This document shows positions 1-7,953 of a stretch of DNA of 53,910 bases, piece after piece (the stretch's first letter is position 1; the number at the start of each line of letters is the position of its first letter). The translations under genes and the position numbers were made by a program. The notes under the pieces were generated by a model. The model was not told where the DNA came from, ran no database searches, and worked only from the letters and a program-made list of their open reading frames with translations. Source of the DNA: Actinotalea alkalitolerans (GTDB lineage Bacteria > Actinomycetota > Actinomycetes > Actinomycetales > Cellulomonadaceae). The DNA lies in NCBI RefSeq assembly GCF_023369855.1, contig NZ_JAMBPP010000022.1, positions 1-53,910 of the forward strand. The letters are read 5' to 3'.

Positions 1-290
1 AACCGGATCACCGGCCCCGAGTCCACCCCCTCCACACACCACGTCGTGGTCGGAGCGGTGTCATTCGTCCCGCAGAACCGATCGGGCTGCCGGTCGTACT
101 GGACGACCGCGGAACTGGGATGGCGCGCGACGCTTTGACTGTCCGCGGCAGCGCCAGTCACGTTGATCCCGTCACCTTGCGCGTCGGCTCCGATTCGCCG
201 ATCGGGAGTGCCCGCGGCGTGCGAGACGACAGGTGCCAGCAGCGACGAGACGACAGCGGCAGCGATCGCAATCCGCACTCGCGCGCTCAA
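1..290 (-). CDS. Secreted protein of unknown function, 3' end outside window
   Basis: The frame opens at a TTG whose last two bases are shared with the TGA stop of the upstream lipoprotein gene (TTGA overlap at 287-290), so translation is probably coupled. It runs open to base 1, so only the first 96 residues are visible. The N terminus has a basic start, a hydrophobic run (IAIAAAVVSSLLAPVVSHAA) and a likely signal peptidase I site near HAA|GTP, so the product is probably exported. The mature part is rich in Thr, Asp and Gly with two Cys and matches no family I can name. The start is inferred from the overlap and the signal peptide, since no ATG or GTG fits. Confidence 0.6.
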   Translation of the reverse strand, partial: MSARVRIAIAAAVVSSLLAPVVSHAAGTPDRRIGADAQGDGINVTGAAADSQSVARHPSSAVVQYDRQPDRFCGTNDTAPTTTWCVEGVDSGPVIR

Positions 291-895
291 GAGACCAGCT
301 CTTCGTCAACCCAGACCTCGACCAGTACCCAGCCGATCTCGGCGATGAAGACCTCGACCCGAATCATGCCCGAACTCGCACTGCCGGTCCCGATCTCGGT
401 GCCGGTCTGGTCGAGTTCTCGCCCGCTCGCCTGCTCGAACAGGAGGGCGACCGTGTGTGTCCCCGTCGCGGGATCGGCCGAAGTCGCCTTAGGCGACGAG
501 AGGGACATCCGTCCTCCCTCATATCGGCCGCCCGAGGAGTAGAGCGGCTCGACCCAGCCCTGGACGCTGCTGCAGAAGTCGCACCCGGGATTGGCGACCA
601 GACCCCACTCGGAGAAGTCACCCGTCGCGAGGACGTACTGATAGAGCTCGAGGAAGTACTCGGCTGCCGCGGCCGCACCGACCTCGTCGGTGCGGTCCAT
701 CTCGGCGGGTCGCTCGGGCTTGGTCACCGGTTCGACGGTGGGTGTCGGCGAGGGGGTGGGGAGGGGGTCGAGGGTGGCGAAGGTCGGTTGTGGTCGCGGC
801 TCCTGGGCGCATCCGGCCAGCAGCAGCGCCACCGCCACCGCGGCACCCGTCGCCCGGCAAGCACCACGAATCACCACAAAGCCCCCCGCTCGCAT
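287..895 (-). CDS. DUF6318-family lipoprotein
   Basis: A 202-aa exported lipoprotein. The N terminus is a signal peptide ending in the lipobox LLAGC, so Cys of the mature chain is probably lipidated and membrane anchored. A Pro/Thr/Ser-rich linker (about residues 33-60) precedes a folded domain with AAAEYFLELYQYVLATGDF and a CDFC motif, the pattern I associate with DUF6318 of Cellulomonas-type actinobacteria. Function of the family is not known. The gene looks leaderless: TAGGGT lies six bases before the ATG. It overlaps the following exported protein by TTGA, suggesting both act together at the cell surface. Confidence 0.7.
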   Translation of the reverse strand: MRAGGFVVIRGACRATGAAVAVALLLAGCAQEPRPQPTFATLDPLPTPSPTPTVEPVTKPERPAEMDRTDEVGAAAAAEYFLELYQYVLATGDFSEWGLVANPGCDFCSSVQGWVEPLYSSGGRYEGGRMSLSSPKATSADPATGTHTVALLFEQASGRELDQTGTEIGTGSASSGMIRVEVFIAEIGWVLVEVWVDEELVS

Positions 896-901
896 GCGGG
901 G

Positions 902-907
902 ACCCTA
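902..907 (-). promoter_or_regulatory. -10 element of a leaderless promoter for the DUF6318 gene
   Basis: On the minus strand TAGGGT is followed by six bases and then the ATG at 895. This spacing puts the transcription start at or next to the start codon, and there is no Shine-Dalgarno sequence. The same hexamer-N6-start layout recurs at several other genes in this window. Confidence 0.45.
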
Positions 908-1011
908 GCAACGCGCCCCTGTCGCGCGCAGCCAGTCCGAGCGCCCTGTGGACAGGTCGTCGAGGTTGCTCCGTGGGACACCGCCAGGACGTCTGCTCCG
1001 TGCGCTTGCCG

Positions 1012-2019
1012 TCAGGGCGTCAGAGGTCGGACGGTCCCGGTGAGGTGGAGGCGGCCGCGCCGCGCATCCCACCCGACGAAGGTGAGACCACCCGAGCGAC
1101 CGCCACCCGCAGTCCCGCCACCCGCAGTCCCGCCACCCCCAGACCCGCCACCGTCCCCCGGACCGCCGTCGGCCGGTGCGATCCGCACCGTGACCGTCGA
1201 GGGCAGCAGCACAGGCTTCGCGAACTCGGCCTCCCAGAGGTAGGCGTCGCCGCGTGCCCCCGGTCCGACCTCGGCGAGCGCCCGAGCCGCGGTGTACATG
1301 CCGTGGGCGATGGTCCGCGGGAAACCGAGGGCCTTGGCGGCCAGGGATGAGAGGTGGATCGGGTTGCGGTCCCCGGACACCGCGGCGTACCGGCGACCGA
1401 CGTCGGCGTCCAGGCGCCACTGACCGGTGGGGATGGGTGGCTCGAAGGCGGGTCGAGCCGGCCGGGCCGGGCCGCCGTCGGCGTCCGAGACGTCGAAGGG
1501 CGTCTCGGGCCCGTCCAGCCTCAGTCCCTTGGCCAGGTACGTCGAGACACCGCGCCACACCACGACGCCGTCCACGGTGAGGTCGGCGACCAGGTCGACG
1601 GCCACCCCCGAACGGTGGGCCCGCAGGTCACGGGCGCGCACCCGGACGTCGAGCACCTCCTCGACGTGGACCGCCCGGCGCTGCTCGACCCGGTTGGACA
1701 GGTGCACCATGCCCAGCAGCGGGAGGGGGAAGTCGCCCCGGACCATCAGGGCGGTCGCCACCGGGAAGGCGAGCACGTGCAGGAACCCGGCGGGCACCAC
1801 GTCGGAGGCCGGTTCACCCACGAGGTGCTGGTAGTCGGTGAGCCGGGTCGGGTCGGCGCGCACGCCACGCACGACGACCTCGTGGGTGGGCAGCGAGCCG
1901 GTGCTCACCGCGCTGCGCCGCGAGGCCGCCGCACGGATCGAGCCGGCGACCCCCCGGGCGTACAGGCCCGGCAGTGCCGGGACGGCGTCGAGCTCGAGCG
2001 TCGAGCGCGCGCCCGTCAC
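1012..2019 (-). CDS. MaoC-like double-hotdog (R)-3-hydroxyacyl hydratase/dehydratase (HtdX-type)
   Basis: 335 aa, start GTG overlapping the FabG stop (GTGA). The C-terminal half carries the hydratase-2 signature, seen as SGDRNPIHLSSLAAK followed by GFPRTIAHGM, with the catalytic Asp and His of MaoC enzymes; the N-terminal half looks like a second, degenerate hotdog. The family hydrates or dehydrates 2-enoyl/3-hydroxyacyl thioesters. It is last in a tight thiolase-FabG-hydratase operon, matching the content of mycobacterial htdX-fabG4-fadA2. Odd feature: a Gly-rich tract (about residues 280-311) inserted between the last strands of the second hotdog. Substrate chain length cannot be read from sequence. 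Confidence 0.82.
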   Translation of the reverse strand: MTGARSTLELDAVPALPGLYARGVAGSIRAAASRRSAVSTGSLPTHEVVVRGVRADPTRLTDYQHLVGEPASDVVPAGFLHVLAFPVATALMVRGDFPLPLLGMVHLSNRVEQRRAVHVEEVLDVRVRARDLRAHRSGVAVDLVADLTVDGVVVWRGVSTYLAKGLRLDGPETPFDVSDADGGPARPARPAFEPPIPTGQWRLDADVGRRYAAVSGDRNPIHLSSLAAKALGFPRTIAHGMYTAARALAEVGPGARGDAYLWEAEFAKPVLLPSTVTVRIAPADGGPGDGGGSGGGGTAGGGTAGGGRSGGLTFVGWDARRGRLHLTGTVRPLTP

Positions 2020-3365
2020 CTGCCGACCATGTTCTGCCCGCACACCCGGACCGTCTCGCCGTTGATGCCCCCGGCCTGCGGCGAGGCGAGGAAGGCGATC
2101 GTCTCGGCGACGTCGATCGGACGCCCGCCCTGCTGCAGGGAGTTCAGGCGCCGCGCGACCTCCCGGGTGGCGAACGGGATCTTGGCGGTCATGTCCGTCT
2201 CGATGAAGCCCGGCGCGACCGCGTTGATCGTGCCGCCCCGCTCGGTCAGCGCCGGTGCCCAGGCCTGGACCATGCCAATGACCCCGGCCTTGGAGGCTGC
2301 GTAGTTGGTCTGGCCGCGGTTGCCCGCGATGCCGCTGGTCGAGGCGAGGCAGATGATGCGGGGGGCCTGGCCCAGCGCGTCCGAGTCGAGCAGCGCCTCG
2401 GTGATCTGCAGCGGTGCGGTGACGTTGACGGCCAGCACCGAGTCCCAGCGTTCGGGCTTCATGTTGACCAGCAGCTTGTCCCGCAGGATGCCCGCGTTGT
2501 GGATGACGACGTCGAGCCGTCCGTGGCGGGCCCTGACGTGCTCGAGGATCCGGGCGGCGGCGTCGTCGGCGGTCACGTCGAGCTGCAGCGCGCTGCCGTG
2601 CACCTCGTTGGCGACGCCTGCGAGGGCGTCCCCGGCGGCGGGCACGTCCACGACCACCAGGGTCGCGCCGTCCCGGGCCAGGGTGCGGGCGATGGCCGCG
2701 CCGATCCCGCGGGCCGCGCCGGTCACCACGGCGACCGTGCCGTCCAGGGGGCGCTCCCAGTCCTGCGGGACCGACCCCGCCTCGGAGGTGACCTGCACGA
2801 GCTGGCCGTCGACGAAGGCCGACCGGGTCGAGAGCAGGAACCGCAGCGCACCCAGCACGGACGGTGCGGTGGGCCCGACGCCGTCGGCGAGCACGATGCC
2901 GTTGCCGGTGGACCCGGCGCGCAGCTCCTTGGCGAGCGAGCGCAGGATCCCGTCGACCCCCTGGCGCGCCGCGGCGAGCGTGGCGGTGCTCGCGCCGGAG
3001 GCCGGTCGGGACAGGGTGACCACCCGTCCGTGCGGGGCCAGGCCCCGCAGCATCGCCCCGACCTCGAGCAGGGGCGCGCCGAGCGCCGCGGGGGACGTCA
3101 CCTCGGTGAGCACCACCACGACCGCACTGAACTGCTCGGAGGTGTCGGCGTGGCGGTGCACGTCGACGTCCCACTCGAGGAGCTGCCCGGCGACGGCGTC
3201 CGCGGCCTCGTCCGAGGCGGCGTCGTGCACGACCAGCACGGGTCCGCGCAGCAGCGGTTCACCCGGGCGGTGCCGGCGAAGGACCGCGGGTCGGGGCAGG
3301 CCGAGCCGCTTGGCGAGGGTCTTGGTGAACCCGTTGTTGACCAGGTTCAGGTACGTGTCGCTCAC
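2016..3365 (-). CDS. fabG: Long-form 3-oxoacyl-ACP/CoA reductase (FabG4-type SDR)
   Basis: 449 aa, about 200 residues longer than ordinary FabG. The N-terminal ~200 residues look like a degenerate Rossmann domain. The C-terminal half is a full SDR: nucleotide-binding TGAARGIG near residue 215, HNAGI, catalytic Ser in CLASTSG (about 341) and YAASK (Tyr about 355, Lys about 359). This two-domain layout is that of mycobacterial FabG4, an NADH-dependent beta-ketoacyl-CoA reductase (family knowledge). The start is the GTG overlapping the thiolase stop (GTGA), with GGAGG seven bases before it. It probably works with the adjacent thiolase and hydratase on acyl-CoA chains. Confidence 0.88.
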   Translation of the reverse strand: MSDTYLNLVNNGFTKTLAKRLGLPRPAVLRRHRPGEPLLRGPVLVVHDAASDEAADAVAGQLLEWDVDVHRHADTSEQFSAVVVVLTEVTSPAALGAPLLEVGAMLRGLAPHGRVVTLSRPASGASTATLAAARQGVDGILRSLAKELRAGSTGNGIVLADGVGPTAPSVLGALRFLLSTRSAFVDGQLVQVTSEAGSVPQDWERPLDGTVAVVTGAARGIGAAIARTLARDGATLVVVDVPAAGDALAGVANEVHGSALQLDVTADDAAARILEHVRARHGRLDVVIHNAGILRDKLLVNMKPERWDSVLAVNVTAPLQITEALLDSDALGQAPRIICLASTSGIAGNRGQTNYAASKAGVIGMVQAWAPALTERGGTINAVAPGFIETDMTAKIPFATREVARRLNSLQQGGRPIDVAETIAFLASPQAGGINGETVRVCGQNMVGR

Positions 3366-4693
3366 GCTGCCTCCAGGATCATGACGACGCCCTGCCCACC
3401 GGCAGCGCAGACGGAGATGAGGCCACGTCCTGAGCCCTTGCGGGCGAGCAGGGTGGCGAGGGTCGCGACGATGCGTCCGCCCGTCGCGGCGAAGGGGTGC
3501 CCTGCGGCCAGGGACGAGCCGTTCACGTTGAGCTTGCTGCGGTCGATCGACCCCAGTGCGTCGTCGAGCCCGAGCCGCTCGCGGCAGTACTCCTGCGACT
3601 CCCACGCAGCCAGGTTGGCCAGCACGGTGCCGGCGAAGGCCTCGTGGATCTCGTAGAAGTCGAAGTCCTGCAGGGTCAGGCCGTTGCGCGCCAGCAGGCG
3701 TGGGACGGCGTGCGCCCCGGCCATCAGCAGGCCGTCGCGGCCGTGCACGAAGTCCACCGCACCGGGCTCGGCGTCCACGATGGTCGCGAGCACCGGGAGG
3801 CCACGCTCGGCGGCCCAGGCCTCGGAGGCGAGCAGCACCGTGGAGGCGCCGTCGGACAGCGGGGTCGAGTTGCCCGCGGTCATCGTGGCGGGGGTGTCGA
3901 GGTGCTTGCCGAAGACCGGCTTGAGCTTCGCGAGCTTCTCGAGCGTGGTGTCGGCGCGCAGGTTCGCGTCGCGCGTCAGGCCCCGGTAGGGGGTGATGAG
4001 GTCGTCGAAGAAGCCCGAGTCGTAGGCCGCGGCGAGGTTGTGGTGGCTGGCCAGTGCGATCTCGTCCTGCGCCTCGCGGGTCAGCGAGAACGCCGCGGTG
4101 GTCAGGGCCTGGTGCTCACCCATCGACAGGCCCGTGCGGGGCTCGCCCGTGGTCGGGGCGGACGGCGTGAGGTGGCCGGGGCGCAGCCGGGCGACCGCGG
4201 CCAGCTTCTGCTGGGTCGATCGCGCGCGGGACAGGTCGAGCAGGATGCGTCGCAGCGGTTCGCTGACCGCGATGGGTGCGTCGGAGGTCGAGTCGACCCC
4301 GCCGGCGATCCCTGACTCGATCTGGCCGAGGCGGATCTTGTTGGACAGGCCCAGCACGGCTTCCATGCCGGTCGCGCAGGCCTGCTGGACGTCGTAGGCG
4401 GGGGTCTCGGGGGACAGCGCCGAGCCCAAGACGGCCTCGCGGGTCAGGTTGAAGTCCCGGGAGTGCTTGAGCACGGCGCCGGCGGCCACCTCACCCACGC
4501 GCTCACCGGCGAGCCCGAAGCGGGCGACCAGCCCGTCCAGGGCTGCGGTGAGCATGTCCTGGTTGCTGGACCGGGTGTAGGGGCCGCCCGCACGGGCGAA
4601 CGGGATCCGGTTCCCGCCGACGACGACGGCGCGGCGTGGCGCTCCCTCGGTGGGTGCTGGCTGGGTGCCGTTCGTGCTGCGGGGTGCCGCCAT
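3362..4693 (-). CDS. fadI: Acetyl-CoA C-acyltransferase (thiolase, FadI/FadA2-type)
   Basis: 443 aa, the length usual for FadI/FadA2 thiolases. The acylated Cys lies in QQACATGMEAV (about residue 106). The C-terminal catalytic elements are HEAFAGT, the glycine-rich NGSSLAAGHPFAATGGR, and CAAGGQG with the second Cys. The family cleaves 3-ketoacyl-CoA with CoA, or condenses acetyl-CoA in reverse. The ATG has an AGAGGAC ribosome site. It is first in the fadI-fabG-maoC operon and is divergent from a TetR regulator across a 168-bp region containing two dyads. Its partners upstream suggest a complete acyl-CoA turnover module. Confidence 0.9.
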   Translation of the reverse strand: MAAPRSTNGTQPAPTEGAPRRAVVVGGNRIPFARAGGPYTRSSNQDMLTAALDGLVARFGLAGERVGEVAAGAVLKHSRDFNLTREAVLGSALSPETPAYDVQQACATGMEAVLGLSNKIRLGQIESGIAGGVDSTSDAPIAVSEPLRRILLDLSRARSTQQKLAAVARLRPGHLTPSAPTTGEPRTGLSMGEHQALTTAAFSLTREAQDEIALASHHNLAAAYDSGFFDDLITPYRGLTRDANLRADTTLEKLAKLKPVFGKHLDTPATMTAGNSTPLSDGASTVLLASEAWAAERGLPVLATIVDAEPGAVDFVHGRDGLLMAGAHAVPRLLARNGLTLQDFDFYEIHEAFAGTVLANLAAWESQEYCRERLGLDDALGSIDRSKLNVNGSSLAAGHPFAATGGRIVATLATLLARKGSGRGLISVCAAGGQGVVMILEAA

Positions 4694-4823
4694 GGCATGT
4701 CCTCTCGCGTCGTCGTTGAGCGGGCGTGGTGCTGTCGAGCGGGCGTGGTGCTGAGGTCGTGCGGCACCGGTGCCCCGTCGTGGGCGGGACCTCGGTCCCG
4801 GCCGTGCGGGTTCGGGACCTGAT

Positions 4824-4854
4824 AGTGCCTAGCACTCACAGTACCTGATACTGT
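4824..4854. promoter_or_regulatory. Paired dyads in the fadI-TetR divergent promoter, probable TetR operators
   Basis: Two perfect inverted repeats lie side by side just before the TetR start at 4862: AGTGC-CTA-GCACT (4824-4836) and ACAGTA-CCTGA-TACTGT (4838-4854). The direct repeat ACCTGATA occurs at 4817 and 4843, 26 bp apart. TACTGT ends seven bases before the GTG, so it could also be the -10 of a leaderless TetR transcript. The location suits a repressor of itself and of the divergent thiolase operon; binding is inferred. Confidence 0.5.
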
Positions 4855-4861
4855 CGGTTTC

Positions 4862-5710
4862 GTGAGCCAGATCACGTCGACGGGGTCGTCGGGCGTCCGG
4901 GGCCAACCCTCGGTGCCGTCCGCTGGTCGCTCCGCGCCCGGACAGGCTCCCCCGGTGACCACGCCGGGCGGTGTCCCCCTCGACGACGCCCACCCGGACC
5001 GGACCGGGGCGGCGACCGACGGGCGCTCGACCCGGTGGGCCGACCACCGTGCCGCCCGGCGCTCCGAGCTCGTCCACGCCGCGCGCAAGGCCGTGCACCG
5101 CCACGGCCCCGACGTGTCCATGGAGGAGATCGCCACCACCGCCGGCACCTCCAAGTCGATCGTCTACCGCTACTTCGTCGACAAGTCGGGGCTGCAGGCC
5201 GCCGTCGGGCAGATGGTCGTCGAGCAGATCCACGACGCGCTCGACGAGGCGGCCCGGTCGGCGGTCACGCCGCGCGAAGGGCTGCGGGCGATGGTCGACG
5301 TCTACCTCGAGATGATCGAGGGCTCGCCCAACGTGTACTACTTCGTGACCCGCCCCGTCACCGAGGACGCCTCGGCCCCCATCGGGCACTTCCTGGAAGA
5401 GGTCAGCCGACTCGTCGCCGCGCCGTTCGCGCGCGTCGTCACCGGCACCGGCCCGCCCCCGCTGATCGCCGACGTCTGGGGCGCCGGGGCCGTGGGCTTC
5501 GTGCGGGGTGCCGGGGAGTGGTGGCTCACGCACGGCCACGAACCCGGTGCACCCACCCGGGCCGAGCTCGCGAGCCAGGTCACCGCCTGGTTGTGGACCG
5601 GCCCCGTCGGCGCGCTCGCCCGCACCCGGACCGACAGCCCCGACCCCACCGACCAGCCCGACGCCACCGACCACCTGACCGCCGACCTCAACGACGAGGA
5701 GTCACCATGA
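4862..5710 (+). CDS. TetR-family regulator of the acyl-CoA locus
   Basis: 282 aa. After about 60 low-complexity residues comes a TetR DNA-binding domain: RRSELVHAARKAVHRHG, then the helix-turn-helix MEEIATTAGTSKSIVYRYF. A C-terminal ligand-binding region follows. GTG at 4862 gives the annotated N terminus; a start further downstream, nearer RWADHRAA, is possible because the first 60 residues are disordered in appearance. The stop overlaps the next gene's ATG (ATGA), so it is co-transcribed with the acyl-CoA dehydrogenase, and it is divergent from the thiolase operon. It probably senses an acyl-CoA or fatty acid, by analogy with TetR regulators of fatty-acid genes. Confidence 0.85.
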   Translation: MSQITSTGSSGVRGQPSVPSAGRSAPGQAPPVTTPGGVPLDDAHPDRTGAATDGRSTRWADHRAARRSELVHAARKAVHRHGPDVSMEEIATTAGTSKSIVYRYFVDKSGLQAAVGQMVVEQIHDALDEAARSAVTPREGLRAMVDVYLEMIEGSPNVYYFVTRPVTEDASAPIGHFLEEVSRLVAAPFARVVTGTGPPPLIADVWGAGAVGFVRGAGEWWLTHGHEPGAPTRAELASQVTAWLWTGPVGALARTRTDSPDPTDQPDATDHLTADLNDEESP

Positions 5711-7839
5711 CCGCCACCACCGAGGCACGGACCGCCACCCGGGAGACCGCGCCGCGGGTCGACGTCCCCGCCCTCGAGGAGACCCTGCTCGGGCGCTGGT
5801 CCGAGATCCGTCGCAACGCGCGTGCCCTGCTCGCCGACCCTCGCTACCACCGTGTCGAGGGCCAGACCATGGACGAGCACCGGGCGCACGTGCTCGACCA
5901 GATCAGGCTCCTGGCGGCCGAGGGCGACGTGCTGCGCGCCTTCCCCGGGCGGCTCGGCGGCGCCGACGACCACGGCGGGAGCGTCGCACGCTTCGAGGAG
6001 ACGGTCGTCGCCGACCCTTCCCTGCAGATCAAGGCCGGTGTGCAGTGGGGGCTGTTCGCCTCGGCGATCCTCCACCTCGGCACGCAGGACCACCACGACA
6101 GGCTGCTCAAGGACGCGATGACCGTCGACGTGCCCGGTGCCTTCGCGATGACCGAGACCGGCCACGGCTCGGACGTCGCGAGCATCGGCACCACCGCGAC
6201 GTACGACCCGGCGACCGAGGAGTTCATCCTCCACACGCCTTTCCGGGCGGCGTGGAAGGACTACCTCGGCAACGCCGCGCTGCACGGCACCGCCGCGGTG
6301 GTCTTCGCCCAGCTCATCACCCAGGGCGTCAACCACGGGGTGCACGCCTTCTACGTCCCCCTGCGCGACCCCGACACCCACGAGCTGCTCCCAGGCATCG
6401 GCGGTGAGGACGACGGCCTCAAGGGTGGGCTCAACGGCATCGACAACGGGCGTCTGCACTTCGACCACGTGCGCGTGCCGCGGCGCGAGCTGCTCAACCG
6501 GTACGCCGACGTCGCGGCGGACGGCACCTACTCCTCGCCGATCGCCAGCCCGGGCCGCCGCTTCTTCACGATGCTCGGCACCCTGGTCCAGGGCCGGGTC
6601 TCGCTCGACGGCGCGGCGGTCAACGCCTCCAAGCTCGCCCTGATCATCGCGATCACCTACGGCAACCAGCGCCGGCAGTTCTCGGGGGCCTCGGACTCCG
6701 AGGAGGTCGTGCTCCTGGACTACGCCGAGCACCAGCGTCGCCTGCTGCCCCTGCTCGCGCAGACCTATGCGGGGGCCTTCGCCCACGAGCGCATGCTGCG
6801 GACCTTCGACGACGTGTTCTCGGGGGCCAAGGACACCGACGAGGACCGTCAGGACCTCGAGACGATCGCCGCAGCCCTCAAGCCCTCCTCGACCTGGCAC
6901 GCGCTGGACACCCTCCAGGCGGCCCGCGAGGCCTGCGGCGGCGCCGGCTTCCTCACCGAGAACCGGCTGGTCTCGCTGCGCGCCGACCTCGACGTCTACG
7001 TGACCTTCGAGGGCGACAACACCGTGCTGCTGCAGCTCGTGGCCAAGCGGCTGCTCGGCGACTACGCCAAGGAGTTCAAGGACATCGACGCGACCGGTGT
7101 CGCCCGTCTGGTCGCCAACCGGGCGGCCGACGCGGCCCTGCACCGCACCCCGCTGCTGCGGGTGGTGCAGACCCTGGCCGACGGCGGCAACGTGCGCCGC
7201 TCGGCCGGCCAGCTGCGCGAGACCGAGACCCAGCGCGAGCTGCTGACCGACCGCGTCGAGACGATGGTGGCCGAGGTCGCCGGGGCGCTGCGTCCGGCGA
7301 CCAAGGCCTCGCGCGAGGAGGCCGCCCGGCTGTTCAACACCCACCAGCACGCCCTGATCGAGTGCGCCCGCGCGCACGCCGACCTGCTCCAGTGGGAGGC
7401 GTTCACCGCGGGTCTGGACAAGGTCCAGGACCCGGGCACCCGTCAGGTGCTGACCTGGCTGCGTGACCTCTACGGCCTGACGATCATCGAGCGGAACCTC
7501 GCCTGGTACCTGATCAACGGCCGGCTCTCGGCGGGCCGTGCGCGCACCGTCACCTCCTACATCGACCGCCTCCTTGCTCGGTTGCGCCCGCACGCGCAGG
7601 ACCTGGTGGACGCCTTCGGGTACGGCCCCGAGCACGTCCGGGCGTCGATCGCCTCGGGAGACGAGCACGAGCGTCAGGAGGAGGCGCGCGAGTACTACCG
7701 CCGGCTCCGGGCGAGCGGCGACGAGCCGCGTGCCGAGAAGTCCGCCCCGCGCACCGCAGGAGCAGCCCGCGGCAAGGCCCGCACCAAGGGATCGACCTCA
7801 GCCAACCCCGGCGTGCGTTCCTCCGCAGCCCCGGTCTGA
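5707..7839 (+). CDS. fadE5: Acyl-CoA dehydrogenase, long FadE5-type
   Basis: 710 aa, far longer than the roughly 380-aa classical enzymes and matching the mycobacterial FadE5 class. An N-terminal extension (EIRRNARALLADPRY) is followed by the middle flavin-binding region with AMTETGHGSDVAS, the RRQFSG segment and the catalytic-base region near FEGDNTVLLQLVAKR. The C-terminal ~200 residues form the extra helical domain. The product should oxidise acyl-CoA to 2-enoyl-CoA with FAD. The final ~40 residues are a basic, Ala-rich tail. ATG overlaps the TetR stop (ATGA). Together with the divergent hydratase, FabG and thiolase it would complete one beta-oxidation cycle, with the caveat that stereochemistry of the MaoC step differs from classical FadB. 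Confidence 0.88.
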   Translation: MTATTEARTATRETAPRVDVPALEETLLGRWSEIRRNARALLADPRYHRVEGQTMDEHRAHVLDQIRLLAAEGDVLRAFPGRLGGADDHGGSVARFEETVVADPSLQIKAGVQWGLFASAILHLGTQDHHDRLLKDAMTVDVPGAFAMTETGHGSDVASIGTTATYDPATEEFILHTPFRAAWKDYLGNAALHGTAAVVFAQLITQGVNHGVHAFYVPLRDPDTHELLPGIGGEDDGLKGGLNGIDNGRLHFDHVRVPRRELLNRYADVAADGTYSSPIASPGRRFFTMLGTLVQGRVSLDGAAVNASKLALIIAITYGNQRRQFSGASDSEEVVLLDYAEHQRRLLPLLAQTYAGAFAHERMLRTFDDVFSGAKDTDEDRQDLETIAAALKPSSTWHALDTLQAAREACGGAGFLTENRLVSLRADLDVYVTFEGDNTVLLQLVAKRLLGDYAKEFKDIDATGVARLVANRAADAALHRTPLLRVVQTLADGGNVRRSAGQLRETETQRELLTDRVETMVAEVAGALRPATKASREEAARLFNTHQHALIECARAHADLLQWEAFTAGLDKVQDPGTRQVLTWLRDLYGLTIIERNLAWYLINGRLSAGRARTVTSYIDRLLARLRPHAQDLVDAFGYGPEHVRASIASGDEHERQEEAREYYRRLRASGDEPRAEKSAPRTAGAARGKARTKGSTSANPGVRSSAAPV

Positions 7840-7880
7840 CCTGCTGGCCTGACCCACCCCGCCCCACCGCCTGCCCCGAA

Positions 7881-7940
7881 GTCGCACATCGGCACCGAGT
7901 TCGCACCGGCTGGCGTGCGTCCTCGGTGCGGATGTGCGAC
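7881..7940. repeat. Nested palindromic intergenic repeat, copy 1
   Basis: Outer arms at 7881-7899 and 7922-7940 pair at 18 of 19 positions; an inner stem CGCAC/GTGCG (7902-7906 and 7915-7919) sits inside the loop. The repeat lies between the convergent ends of the acyl-CoA dehydrogenase and the winged-helix regulator, so it may end transcription from both sides, though no T-run follows. Copy 2 at 8841 matches it at 63 of 67 bases; copy 3 at 39933 is diverged. Confidence 0.8.
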
Positions 7941-7953
7941 CTGAGCGGCCGGC

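Noticed and set aside
884-901. Hairpin with six-base stem (CCCCGC/GCGGGG) enclosing the ATG of the DUF6318 gene
   Set aside because: Six GC pairs are easily found by chance in this DNA, so no regulatory claim is made beyond noting it.
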